In this document: one piece after another, positions 1 to 10,149 of the stretch
Layout: every line of letters starts with the position of its first letter
Numbering within the stretch: position 1 is the stretch's first letter
From: Lasiodiplodia sp. COLG20
Lineage: Eukaryota > Ascomycota > Dothideomycetes > Botryosphaeriales > Botryosphaeriaceae
NCBI GenBank assembly: GCA_009801085.1
Contig: VNWV01000006.1
Coordinates: forward strand, 2,046,001-2,110,000
Reading direction: 5' to 3'
Length of the DNA stretch: 64,000 nucleotides
Translations under genes and position numbers: made by a program
The notes under the pieces: generated by a model
The model's input: only the letters and a program-made list of their open reading frames with translations
Told to the model about the DNA's origin: nothing
Database searches by the model: none

Positions 1-1553
1 CACGCCCGAAACCGCTCTCCTTGACACCACCAAACGGACTAGCCGGGTCAGAGATCAAGCCGGTGTTGACGCCAACCATGCCGACCTCGAGCGCCTCAGC
101 GACGCGGTACACACGCTGGACGTCCTTGCTGAAGAAGTAGCCAGCGAGGCCGACGTCGGTGTCGTTTGCCATACGCACGACGTCCGCCTCGGTGTCGAAC
201 GGGAACAGGCCGGCGACGGGGCCGAACGTCTCTTCGCGGGAGATGAGCATGTCAGTGTTGACGTCGCGGAGCACCGTGGGCTGGAAGAAGTTGTCGCCCA
301 GCTCGGGCAGCTTCTGGCCACCGACCAGCACCTTTGCGCCGTGCGCGACGGCGTCCTCGACGTGCTGGGCGACCTTGCCGACCGCGCGGTCGTGGATGAG
401 CGGGCCGTGCGTGACGCCCTCGTCGTAGCCGCCGCCGACCTTGAAGTGCTTGACCTTCTCGGCGAAGGCGGTCGCGAACTTGTCGTAGATGCCGCGCTGC
501 ACGTAGATGCGGTTCGCGCACACGCACGTCTGGCCCGAGCTGCGGAACTTGCTGGCGATTGCGCCGGCGACGGCGGTGTCGAGGTCTGCGTCGTCGAAGA
601 CGATGAAGGGTGCGTTGCCGCCGAGCTCAAAGGACAGCTTCTTGAGCGTGCTGCTCGATTGCTTCATGAGGAGCTTGCCGACGTTGGTGCTGCCGGTGAA
701 AGAGACCTTCTTAATGGTGGGCGAAGTGGTGATGACCTCGCCGACCTCGGGCGTGTTGTGCAGCGCAGTCACGAAGTTGACAACGCCCTTGGGGATACCG
801 GCGCGGTGGGCGAGCTCAGCGATAGCGGCGGCAGTCAATGGGGTCTCGCCGGGCGACTTCGCAACGACGGTGCAGCCAGCAGCCAGCGCAGGGCCGATCT
901 TGCGGGTAATCATGGCGGCGGGGAAATTCCAGGGCGTGATCAAACCGCACACACCGACGGGCTCCTTGCGGGTGAAGACGCGGTTGCCGGCGACGGTCGA
1001 GGGGATGTTGGTGCCGTAGACACGCGGCGCCTCCTCAGAGAACCATTCGAAGAAGTTGGCGGCGTAGGTGACCTCGCCCTTCGCGTCCGCCAGCGGCTTT
1101 CCGTTCTCCCATGTTATGAGCTTGGCCAGGTCGTCGGCGTTCTCGATCATCAGGTCGTACCACTTGCGCAGCAGGCGGGCGCGCTCGCGGCCGGTGAGCT
1201 TGCTGAAGGCGGGCAGGGCGGCTGCGGCGGCGTCAATGGCCTTCTGAGTGTCTGCTCTGTCCATCTCGGGCTGGGTAGCGATAACAGCGCCGGTCGAGGG
1301 ATCGGTGACCTCAAAGGTCTTGCCTGAGGCTGCGCCGACCCATTCGCCGTTGATGTACGTCTTGGTCTTCAGGAGCGACTTGTCGCTGAGCTGCCATGAG
1401 TCAGCCAATGCCTGACTGCAAAAAAGTCGCTCGACTCACCGGAGGGATGTTGTGACCCATTGCGTATGTTCTTGAGCGGAGGACGGGGAAAGAAACGGGG
1501 TTGAAGCGCGAGCGGACGGCAGTTCTTGCTGCGAATGCGAGAATGGGCCTCAT
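1..1553 (-). CDS. Succinate-semialdehyde dehydrogenase, mitochondrial (3' end cut by window edge)
   Basis: Aldehyde dehydrogenase that oxidises succinic semialdehyde to succinate, the last step of the GABA shunt. Two exons are visible, 1553-1440 and 1390-1, with a 49-nt GT-AG intron holding a CTGAC branch site. The first 38 residues are Arg-rich with no acidic residue (start MRPILAFAARTAVRSRF), which fits a mitochondrial presequence. Family landmarks follow in order: the PWNFP cofactor-binding segment, the catalytic Glu in ELGGNAPFIVFDDAD, and the catalytic Cys in SSGQTCVCANR. That Cys context is typical of the SSADH branch rather than of general aldehyde dehydrogenases. The reading frame runs off the left edge at PFGGVKESGFGR, so about 30 C-terminal residues are missing. 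An internal Met 30 residues in (MGHNIPP) could give a cytosolic form. NAD versus NADP preference cannot be read from the sequence. Confidence 0.93.
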
Positions 1554-2229
1554 GGTGTATTATGTAGTGCGGGGACGACTCGGCGAGCGTCGAGAGTGGG
1601 AGAAGATGTGATGGCGGCGAAAAGAAGCTCGGAGCTTGACGGGAGCTCGGGCTTCTGATTCGACGGCGGGAAAGCTGCAGCGGCGAGATGCGGGGAGCTG
1701 CGATGACGGATAATGACGTTTGGGAATTCTTGGGCTTCTGCTGACGCGCGGATCAGTAATAGTCGGACGAAAAGAAAGCGAAATTTTGGTCAGCGGGAGC
1801 GGCAGGGCGTGGTTTTGAAGCTGCGTGAGCTCTCGCCTTCAGTGTATCGCATTGCGGGGCGCGTCAATGGCGGAGATGGGCCTTGTCAGCGTCAACAGCG
1901 GCGACGCGCGAGTTCGGTGTGGGGTCGTCGAACCGTGCACGGGCCGCCGGTGTCGGAGAAGCGCTAATTCGACCTACCTCAACTCCATCTCTCTATCACC
2001 ACCTCTTGCCACTCGTCCCGGGATTCGGCGAGCCTTGGTAGTCCGTAGAAATCCCTAGAGATGCTTTGAAATGGAGAACAACCCGAACGCCGAGGCATCC
2101 ATCATCAATATTTGGAGTCATCGGAGATGAGGGGAGAAGAACAGTAAAACGCCGACAGCAATCGATCAGAGCAGCCAGATCGTGTTCTTGTCAAGGTCGG
2201 TGGTCTCTCCAGAGTGCGTCGACAGTTGC
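1554..2229. other. Intergenic: dehydrogenase promoter and 3' flank of the first RNase H gene
   Basis: No credible gene. It holds the upstream region of the dehydrogenase and the 3' flank of the RNase H gene at 2230. The segment 2045-2105 recurs downstream of the next RNase H gene. Confidence 0.6.
2045..2105 (-). repeat. 3'-flank repeat, copy 1 (downstream of the first RNase H gene)
   Basis: The + strand holds GCTTTGAAATGGAGAAC at 2063-2079, then a CATCCATCATCA block. The same 17-mer lies at 3932-3948, again just 3' of an RNase H gene, with similar sequence on both sides (AATCCCTAGAGAT versus GATCCCCGGAAAG before it, CATCCATCATC versus CATCCACCATC after it). This suggests the duplicated unit extended past the stop codon. 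Confidence 0.6.
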
Positions 2230-3032
2230 CTAGGATTCACCGCCGGGCATTGGGAGATCCTCAACGGGATTCCCTGCACCAGGGCTTCTCCAGTCCCAAA
2301 CGTCTTGCCACGTATCGCAGCCAGACTGCCCTCTCGCGACCTTGTCGGCCGCTTCGTTTGCATCGACGCCGGAGTGACCCTCTGTCTTATCAAACACGCA
2401 GCGCGCGCCGTGGGCCCGCAACGTCTCGACACTCCGGAGGATCTTGAGGTTGCAGTAGTGCGAAGCGTAGACTTGCCCTGACTGTTCCTTGTACCCACCG
2501 ACGCTCGACAGCACTCCATGGCAGTCGGTTAGCGCGACAATGGTTCCCCACGTGCGCTTCCCTTCAGCTCTGCGCTGGACAACGATCTGGGCAGCCTTCT
2601 CGAGAGCCTCCGCAGGGGCTCGAAGCTCCGTCTCGAGGGGGGTGACCTCCCCATCCACAACGGCGTCCGCCGGACGCTGGTCCTGGGTAATCGACCCAGA
2701 TGCGAAGTGGATGAGTCTGCCACCACGCTGCTCCTTGGAATTCAAAGAGCCGTCGGTGGAGAGTACCAGCAGATCCTCGTCGGCAATCTCGTGGTAATGC
2801 TTCGAGACGGCGTCCATATCCTCCTCTGGCCTCCAGATTACTTGGCATCCAAGTTCATCTGCTCCGGTGAAATCTCCTGTCCAATTCTTGACAACGAACT
2901 CTTCCCGCGAGTTCTTCTCCGCCATGAAGGCGTCAGCACACCAAATGCCGTCAACTGTGTAACTGTGATCGCAGTCATCCGTTCCCTCGGCATAGCTTAC
3001 GGGCGTACTTACAAGTTCCTGGGGGAAGCCAT
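2230..3032 (-). CDS. RNase H-fold protein A (tandem array member 1)
   Basis: Predicted 250-aa protein made of one RNase H type-1 domain, which in known members cuts the RNA strand of RNA/DNA hybrids. Exon 1 is 3032-3013 (20 nt, MASPRN plus two bases). A 50-nt GT-AG intron follows (3012-2963), then exon 2 (2962-2230). The joined frame starts MASPRNFYTVDGIWCADAF. The four-carboxylate site is present: Asp77 in LSTDGSL, Glu117 or Glu119 in TPLETEL, Asp153 in ALTDCHGVL and Asp213 in NEAADKVA, plus the helper His203 in TEGHSGV. It lacks the HWVPGH wording of the other three and is the most diverged copy. There is no hybrid-binding domain, signal peptide or reverse transcriptase. A shorter product starting at the in-frame Met at 2925 is possible. 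Substrate and role are unknown. Confidence 0.75.
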
Positions 3033-3999
3033 GCTGTCAGAGCGGCGTGTGTGCGTGATGTGGGGTGGAGGAGGAGGAGGAGGAGGATCGGGCGGCGGCT
3101 GTGGGCAAAATAAAACCAACCGCCCGCTCGCTAGTTGCGACAATCTACTTCGGGAAGGCACGGCCAGACCGCCTTGCTTTACTGCCGTCCGCCACCCGCA
3201 GCCCGCTGCTGGCAGGGCCGCTCGAACGCAAATTGACGCTCTAGCGCAATCGCCATGCTGATGAGCGGTTCCGAGAGTGCTCCAATGAGGCAATTGGATG
3301 CGCTTGTTAAGCGTACCTTCACGGTCTGCCGCAGCGCAGTGCTACACCACGATGCTGCAGATGAAGGACAAGCTCGCTGTCTTCGCTTATGTACCAACTT
3401 AGCAGGTTCTCCAAGCGGCGGTCCTCTACCAATATGCCGAGGCGAAGTCGCGCTCATGGCAGACAGCGCTCAAGTGATCATGGCAGTGTCTGAGAAGCTT
3501 CATCTCCTACCTGGATGAGACTGTGAAGCTGACTTTGGCGCATTGGCATCCACATGCCAGCTCCAGTTCACTACACTCCTGCTTGCGCTCTGCCATAGTA
3601 ATACTGCGGATCCTACGGCTTTGAGCAGGCAGTCAAGTCCTCGGGATCCCGAAGCAACGCCCGGGAGCTCAAGAAATGGTTCCAACGATCTACCTTCTTG
3701 CCTCACAGAAGTCTGACCTTCCTTGTACACAGTATGGGCTTCTGCTTGTATCATGTCTGCATTGCTGGAGCTCTCTCCAATCCGGAACATTAACTGAATG
3801 GTCTTACAACTTCAATAACATTCACGATTCCAGCTAGAGCACCACCTTTGATCTCAATCACTGTCAAGCCAACAGCAGACAATAGTAAAAAGAGCATTTC
3901 GCAAGGTAGTCCCCAGAAGATCCCCGGAAAGGCTTTGAAATGGAGAACCACAGCTCACTAACCTAAGCATCCACCATCAGAACATCTGTTTGTAAGCCA
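3033..3999. other. Spacer between RNase H genes A and B
   Basis: No gene seen. It holds a GGA trinucleotide run at about 3066-3088, next to the start of gene A, and the second copy of the 3'-flank repeat at 3916-3980. The rest is unique sequence broken by stops in all frames. Confidence 0.55.
3916..3980 (-). repeat. 3'-flank repeat, copy 2 (downstream of RNase H gene B)
   Basis: Carries the same 17-mer GCTTTGAAATGGAGAAC (3932-3948) and a CATCCACCATC block as the segment 3' of gene A. This supports A and B arising from one duplicated unit. Confidence 0.6.
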
Positions 4000-4924
4000 C
4001 TACACAAGCATGACAGCCGTGGGCTCGCTGCCGTCCGCCCGAGACTGGATCCAAGCCACGGAACGATCCGCAGCCGCCCAATCCTGCCCAAACCTCGCAG
4101 TCTCCCTCGCCTTCGCGTCCGCGAGATGATTCCCCTCAATGCCAACGTGAGCCGGCACCCAGTGCAGCTGCACCTTGACGCCGTGGAGAACCAGGAACCG
4201 GACCTTATCCAGGATGGACAGGATGACGGGCGCGTAAGGCTTGCCCATGTGCTCGCGGTCCTGCCGGCGGAAATGCGCGATGATGGTGATGTTGTGCATG
4301 TTGTCGGTGAAAGCAGCAAACGTGTCCCATCCGGCGCGGCCGCCGCCGCCGCCAAGGGCGACGTTGTCGCGCTGCAGCTTCTGCCTGGCCCGGTCAAGCG
4401 CCTGGTCGAGCGCGCGGAACTCCAGCACTTCGCTCTTCTGCGGACGAGGGCGGTAGAGGCCGGTGTCGACGTGCGTCCAGTCCAGGCTGCCGGTTGCGCA
4501 AAAGTCCTCGCGGCCCACGACCGCCGTCGCGTGCCACCTCCATTGGCGGTGTTCCGGGTTTGAAGAGTCCGGGTGCAGCTGGTTGCAGCACGCGTCGGTC
4601 CAGTAGGAGAGGCGCCGGCGGTCGGGACGCTCGTACTCGAGCCTGGCGTACTCGTACGCCTCGTACAGCGGACGCACGACACCCTGGCCGCCGAGCACCA
4701 TGAAATCGCCAGGCGAAGCCCCACGCTTCAGCTGGTTGGTGTACTTCGCTGGCGTGTCTTCTGGGAACTGCCAGGAACGCCTCTCCCGCTCCTCTTCGTA
4801 GAGGTCCTCAAGGTACTGCAGCCTCTGTGTTTGTTCTCTGGCTATGTGTAGATTCAAAACTTTCTTTCAATACTTTTGAGATTATGCGGACTTACAGCTC
4901 ATTCAGCTCTTTGGCGGTGACCAT
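4000..4924 (-). CDS. RNase H-fold protein B (tandem array member 2)
   Basis: Predicted 288-aa protein. Exon 1 is 4924-4896 (29 nt, MVTAKELNE plus two bases). The intron is 4895-4838, with acceptor CCAG. Exon 2 is 4837-4000. The N-terminal ~60 residues are a charged helical region (LYEEERERR), then the RNase H fold. The candidate catalytic set is Asp91 in YWTDACC, Glu149 in VLEFRAL, Asp188 in AFTDNMHN, His240 in HWVPAHVGIEG and Asp250 in NHLADAKA. The C-terminal motif aligns with genes C and D. A Gly-rich loop lies before Asp188. The upstream segment RPLYEAYEYARLEYE matches VRGLDEAYAYARLQ of gene D, so these two share homology beyond the catalytic core. Function unknown. Confidence 0.78.
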
Positions 4925-5228
4925 TGTGCCGTCGTCTTTGGTGGTTTGCTGTGTTTCGGGTGAAGTGAAGACGCGCTCGCGCTGAGCAATATATTCTTGC
5001 ACGCAACAGGCACCTGGTCTGTGCGCGCTATCCAGCGCTGCAACACCATGCCGGGTCGCTCCACCGCTATCACGAAGTCTCGATTTGGAGAACCTGACAC
5101 ATTCCGAAGCGGTATGAACTGCACCTGTCCATACGGCTCGAACTGTTTAGCATTCACTGATCATTGCACCTGGCAGTTCATCACGATAGCCGAAGTTGCG
5201 GATATCTATATAAAGCCCTCAAGCAAAC

Positions 5229-5504
5229 ATGTCGCGCCTTGACCGCGACCTGGATTACAATCCTCCAGAGCTGCCAGCCTCTCGCTTTTTGTTTTACCGG
5301 CCTTCCCAAGATCCCAGGACATTGCCCATCCAGCTCTTGTGAGTACTACCGCTCAAGAACCCCACAAATGAAAGCACTAGTTGCCTCCATTTGCGCCTCC
5401 CGCCAATCCCGCTTCCAACCAGATATCCTGTCCTCCGGCCAACCATCCACCGGGATTTGTGGGTATCCCCGACCCTTGCTGCGCCAAATCTAAGAGTGAC
5501 TTAG
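5229..5504 (+). CDS. Possible small two-exon gene (63 aa), unknown
   Basis: Tentative. A start at 5229 opens MSRLDRDLDYNPPELPASR and runs to a GTGAGT donor at 5339. Splicing to the CCAG acceptor ending at 5422 restores an open frame in phase 2 that stops at 5504, giving 63 aa. A TATATAAAG element lies just upstream at 5207-5215, which would leave a very short leader. No family is recognised. The short coding length means chance cannot be excluded. It would be the only plus-strand gene inside the minus-strand RNase H array. Confidence 0.25.
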
Positions 5505-5680
5505 ACATGACTATTAAACATTAAGGAGGAGAAGGGGGGAGAAACTGACAAAAAAGGTAATGCAATCCAGTGAACCTCGTCCCTTCTCGGGTCCATCCAG
5601 CCACCGGGCATTCGGCAATAGCGAGGCTGCCCCGGCCTTTTACTACACATTACACATTAATTTCGGGAAATGACGAAGTG

Positions 5681-5830
5681 AGTAAAAGCAGGAAAGCTAG
5701 AGCATGAGAGTGCAGAGGAGCAGAAAAGTAAGGGAAGGGGAGGGGTAAAGGGGATTGGAGAGGGGAGGGGAGAGGGTAGAAGGGAGAGGGTAGAGGGGAG
5801 AGAGTAGAGGGTAGAGGGGAGAGGGGGAGT
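5681..5830 (+). repeat. Purine-rich (GGGA/GTAGAG) low-complexity tract
   Basis: About 150 nt of almost pure A and G on the plus strand, with irregular reiterations of AGGGTAGAGGGGAG. It lies between RNase H genes B and C. Mirror-like polypurine tracts can form triplexes or R-loops in other systems. No such role is shown here. Confidence 0.8.
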
Positions 5831-6147
5831 CAATGGGGACCTCACAGCGGGATTAAGATAGAGCGCGCACGACTTCCGGTAGACCATTGCCACCAACGAG
5901 GGACAACCAGATCACCGGTGCGCCGTTAGTCAGGAAGCAGGAGCAGAGCAACGCAGAATTCAAAGCCACAGCAAGAGGTGTCAAGCCCGCTGCGCGTCGG
6001 TAAGCCGAAAGCTGCGCAGGCGCGACCGGAGCGACGATGAACGGGTCCGGTTTCGAAGGAGAGCCATAAAAGAGCCGATGTGCGCCCACCCCAGGAGCGG
6101 CTCGAAGGAAAGCAGGGAAGTGTTCGATCATGTGGGAGGCGGTGGGA

Positions 6148-7139
6148 TTAAAACCGGTAGACGCGCTGGGAAGTCCACTTCTCACCAGCAGCAACCTTGC
6201 CGGCGATGTAATCCGCGCACTCGTTGGCAGGAACCCCCGCGTGACCAGGGACCCAGTGGCACTTCACGTACACTCCAAGCTCCTTGAGCTTCCGGGCGCA
6301 CTCCAAGATCTGCCGCAGGATGTAGGCGTAGCGGTGGCGCTCCCACGAGGAATCACCCTCTCTGTAGAGGCGCACCTTGTCCAGGCCCTCCAGGCAGTCG
6401 CCGAAGATCCACACGCGGCGAGTAGTCAGACCGCGGCTTTTCCTGGCTTCCGCCTCGTAGCAGGCGTACTTGAAAGCCTTCAGGTCGGCCATCCTGCGAA
6501 CCGGGACATCAGAGCATCTCTTTGGTCGAAAGGGAAGGAGAGGAAGGGAAAAGGGAAAAGGGACTTACAGCTCGACCTCTTCCGCATCCAGCACCGGGAC
6601 CTTGATGGGGCAGTCCCTCGGACGATGGCTAGCCAAGAACACGCTCGACGTCACGACCTTCAGCCGGTACGCCTTGCTCGCCTTGTCACCACCACCACCA
6701 TCAGCGGGACCCGGCGTAGCGCCCTGTTGAGCAGCAGGAGGAACGCGCGGCTCGACTCGAACGACGCCCAGCCCTCCAACCCGCGCGCCCTTAAGCGACG
6801 CGTCGGCGAACAAGGCGATCGTCTCGTCGTCCGGCGGCTGCTCGTGGACCCGCATCGCCGTCCGCTTCGCGTCGACCGGGTTGTGCTTGACGACGTCGAA
6901 GTTCAGGTCCGCCATGTCACCCCTCACCGAGTGCTTGGCACCGAACCCCTCTCGCTCGCGCTGCTGCATCCGCGCGTCGTGCTGCTGCCTCTTCGTCTGC
7001 AGTGCCGGGCGACGCCGGCGCGCGACCCGGCTGATCTCGTCGGCGCTCATCCTGGTGTAGGTGTTATCTAGGTCTTTGCCATGGGGGAGGGGGAGGGGGC
7101 AGGCGCATACTCATCGAGAATGTCTTCCGTGTATGCCAT
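6148..7139 (-). CDS. RNase H-fold protein C (tandem array member 3)
   Basis: Predicted 285-aa protein from three exons: 7139-7111 (29 nt, MAYTEDILD plus two bases), 7051-6569 and 6493-6148. The introns are 59 and 74 nt. All junctions are phase 2 and the total is 286 codons with the stop. The N-terminal ~80 residues are basic (RRRRPALQTKRQQ). The RNase H site is Asp93 in ALFADASLKG, Glu170 in EEVELMADLKA, Asp203 in WIFGDCLEGL, His255 in HWVPGHAGVPAN and Asp265 in NECADYIAG. A 25-residue Gly/Ala/Pro insertion sits between the first two sites. The second intron interrupts the domain at the catalytic Glu helix and is absent from A, B and D, so it was gained in C or lost elsewhere. Substrate unknown. 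Confidence 0.78.
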
Positions 7140-8325
7140 GGTTACAGGAAGTCGTGGGGGAGAGAGAGAGGGTCGAGGGTGCGGCGGTGTTTTATGCGAC
7201 CTCCCACAGCGGCCGACCCGCCGACGCGTCTCCACGACAACCGCCACCACACGTCAATACAGAACGCGCCGCCGCGCAGACAGGCAGGGACATGGCAGAT
7301 TGGGCAGGCAAGATACAGCGCATAACATTCCTTCAGTGCGCGACCCGACGCCGCCGCTGCTAAGTGCATCCAACTACCTTCACTGAAGCACAATTACCAA
7401 TTGGGCGCTCTTCATTCACAATTGGCAGTCGATGAAGGCTAACAGCATCCGCATATACTCTCTTTGAATGCTGGACTACACCAAGCACTACTTTGTGAGG
7501 GACCGACTCTCCAGTTCGATATATGACCCCCAAGTGACCGCTGCGCTGGCGCGGTGATCATGCTGCTTATCTGGCGCCTGAATTACCAAAGGTATATTAT
7601 TTCTACCGGCCACTGTTACTGGCAACTAATACTTCATGAAAGCTGCGGGCCAGCTGGCCGGAAAGGCGTTCCGCAAGGTCACCATCGGCAAGGCCATGAC
7701 CTCCGGCGCAGAGGGTCGGTGTCACTTTGCGCAAACCACATAAGATCAGACTACATATATTGCTCATGGTCTACCATTGAAAGTTATTCATTACCCCAAA
7801 TAAATTTAGTCTAATCTAAAAGCTGCATCAAATGGGTGGAAAGTTCAAGAGGACGGGCCCAAGCTTTTGGAAAGCAGCAAGAACACGTCCAGATTGAAAC
7901 TCCAGCCGAAACTAAATATGTTGCACTTGACTTACGATATTCGTTTCGTCAGTGCTGTTGATCATGTACTCCTTGAACCCTTCTAGCGAACGCTAGAAGG
8001 GAGGCCTAATGGAGACAATCGAGAAAGCGTACCACAACCTCTGGACAAGCTCAGACACTCCCACTAGCCTGAAGCCCCGAAGGACCATGCATCCTCGCAG
8101 GTGCGTTTACAAGTCATCTCCCGGCACGAGCCAGCCGAAGCCAACTGAGACCGAATCGATTCCTCTTCATCCGCCGTCGTCACGGCCCCGGTCTGCAAAA
8201 CGTCAAAATTCTCCTCGGTGTCGGTGAGGGCATTCGCAGGAAGAAGCAGAGAGGAACGTGCAAGGGGTAGCGCGCAGCTCCAATGAGGGAAGCGAGACGC
8301 GGCTGGCAGATGCCAGGTGGTGGCC
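7140..8325. other. Spacer between RNase H genes C and D
   Basis: No gene I can support. A short GC-rich open stretch begins at 7636 (MKAAGQLAGKAFRKV) but ends after 36 codons and matches nothing I recognise. Inverted CAATTG-containing words lie near 7398-7430. Confidence 0.5.
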
Positions 8326-9129
8326 TCAGGATTCATACAAGAACCGGGCTGTCTGGCGCGCCAACCGATCCGCAGCCACATTGCCCGGGACACCAATGTG
8401 CCCAGGGACCCAGTGAACGAGGAACAACACGCCGAGAGCGCGAAGCTCCCGGATGCACTCGAGCGTCCTCTCAATGATCAACTCCCACGGCAGACCCTGG
8501 CTTGTGGCCTTCTGGAAGCCACAAAGACCGTTCTGGATAGCATCCTGGCTATCCGTGAGAGCCACACACAGGTTCCACTCGCTGTCGGGATTGTCCTTCT
8601 TGCTCTGAAGTGCCCTCTCGGCAGCGAGCCAGAGGCCACCACACTCCACCGTGAACGAGAGCTTGCGCGGGCTCGCGGCGGGAACATGATCCATCGGATG
8701 AGGGTTCATGATCTGTACGTAAGTGGTGGTTGCTCCGGAGGGACACTTGACAAACGCGGCGGCGACGCAAGGGGACGACGGGTCTCCCCGTGTGTACGCT
8801 GAACCGTCGGTGAAGTAGACCTGACGATCGGGCAGATTGAGATCGCCTTGCAAGCGTGCGTACGCGTATGCCTCGTCCAGCCCTCGAACCACGGCGACAC
8901 CAAGGCTTTCCCGCAGGAAGTCCCCGCGGCGAACGTCCCCAAGGGAATCTTGGTTGAATCTGACGTAGTGATCGAGTGGTATGTCCTCCGGACGTGCTTC
9001 CTCGCCGCGGTCAATCCTACCAAACCTCCTGTCATAGTTTCGCTGAAGTTCAGCTCGCTTACTATAGCGGCGTTATCCGGTTCTGCATGGGGAAGGGTCA
9101 GTTACTTACGAGAGAGAGATGCGCACCAT
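8326..9129 (-). CDS. RNase H-fold protein D (tandem array member 4)
   Basis: Predicted 251-aa protein. Exon 1 is 9129-9110 (20 nt, MVRISL plus two bases). A 48-nt intron follows (9109-9062), then exon 2 (9061-8326). Joining restores an open frame through RGEEARPEDIPLDHYVRF that has no Met of its own, which supports the spliced model. The RNase H site is complete: Asp92 in VYFTDGSAY, Glu146 in FTVECGGLWLA, Asp177 in ALTDSQDAI, His228 in HWVPGHIGVPG and Asp238 in NVAADRLAR. It is the copy closest to canonical RNase H type 1 and to the RNase H domains of retroelements. No reverse transcriptase or endonuclase motif flanks it. It shares exon-1 length and phase with gene A. Confidence 0.8.
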
Positions 9130-10149
9130 GATGACGTTAGTGATCTTGGTGTGACTTGGTCTTTCTAAGTGTGCTGGGGGAGCGCGAGAAGATCTTGTAA
9201 ACAAAGCTCGCTTAATTTCCGTTGCTTCCCAACCTGGCAGGCACGGGCAGGCTGCGCCGCGCCCAACGCCGGCGAGCAAGCTTTCGCCGCACCGCAAAAC
9301 TATGCATCGCATCTTCGTCTACCTCAGCTGCTACGTCCGCTCAAGGCCTCTCACTGACGACTGTGCACGCCTATCACCATCCATTCCTTCTCCACGAGAG
9401 GAAGTCGACGAATCCGGACGACGCAGCTACCACAACACGTCTCGATGAGAACTGCACGACGATGTTGCTTGCGCCGGAGCGCCGCAACTTGGATGAAGGA
9501 TTCGAGCAATACGACTATATACTTCAGGAGCACATTTGAGGTGGAACATGGGAGTGATCGAAGTCATTGCGCTGCTGCTTAGCATGGGGCGTGGATCATC
9601 ACTGGCTCCTAGAGCAGTGTATCAAACTCGCGACCACGTCTTCTGGAGAATTTCTTGAGTACAGAAGGACCAATTTGCGCCCCAGAAGCTTAGAACATCA
9701 TCCAGTCACAGCTGCTGGGTGAAAATTTGACTGGACACGCTCAGTTCATGCCTTCACTACCCGCGCCTTGGTCTTTTGCTTCAAGTTTCGATATATTGCC
9801 AGGACAGATGGAATAAGGCACAGGTAGGTCGCACTCTTCACATCAGAGGAGTACACAGAATTGAGAAAATTCTGCGCAGTGTTTTCAAGCTGAATGAGCA
9901 GCATGTGAACATAAATTTGCCGGAATTTGGTTGCTTCCCGACATTCTTTGAGCTTTCCCAGCTCCCCACACCGATTTCTATCATTCCAACTTTCGAGAGC
10001 CCCAACTGACGCATGCTAGGATAAGACCGCTGTACATTGTGCAGAGCAGGGAAGATGTGAAGTGAGCCAGCCTGCCAAGGCTGGGAAATACGTCGCGCCG
10101 CTCTCGCACCAGTCCCCAAGTGGCATTCCTTCCGACATCCCTGCCAGCC
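9130..10149. other. Intergenic upstream of RNase H gene D
   Basis: No gene seen. It contains the promoter side of gene D and the 3' side of the monooxygenase. The open frames present are short, lack start context and have no recognisable protein features. Confidence 0.5.

Larger units (their letters stand above)
4925..6147. other. Spacer between RNase H genes B and C
   Basis: Holds a possible small plus-strand gene (5229-5504) with a TATATAAAG box at 5207-5215, and a purine-rich low-complexity tract (5681-5830). Otherwise no gene seen. Confidence 0.5.

Noticed and set aside
341..1327. Long plus-strand open frame (328 codons)
   Set aside because: It is antisense to succinate-semialdehyde dehydrogenase, whose motifs and codon pattern are clear. 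Long antisense frames are expected in GC-rich coding sequence.
2230..9129. An intact LINE or other retrotransposon as the source of the RNase H domains
   Set aside because: No reverse transcriptase (YxDD box), endonuclease or zinc-knuckle sequence was seen in any frame nearby, and each gene has its own start exon and introns.
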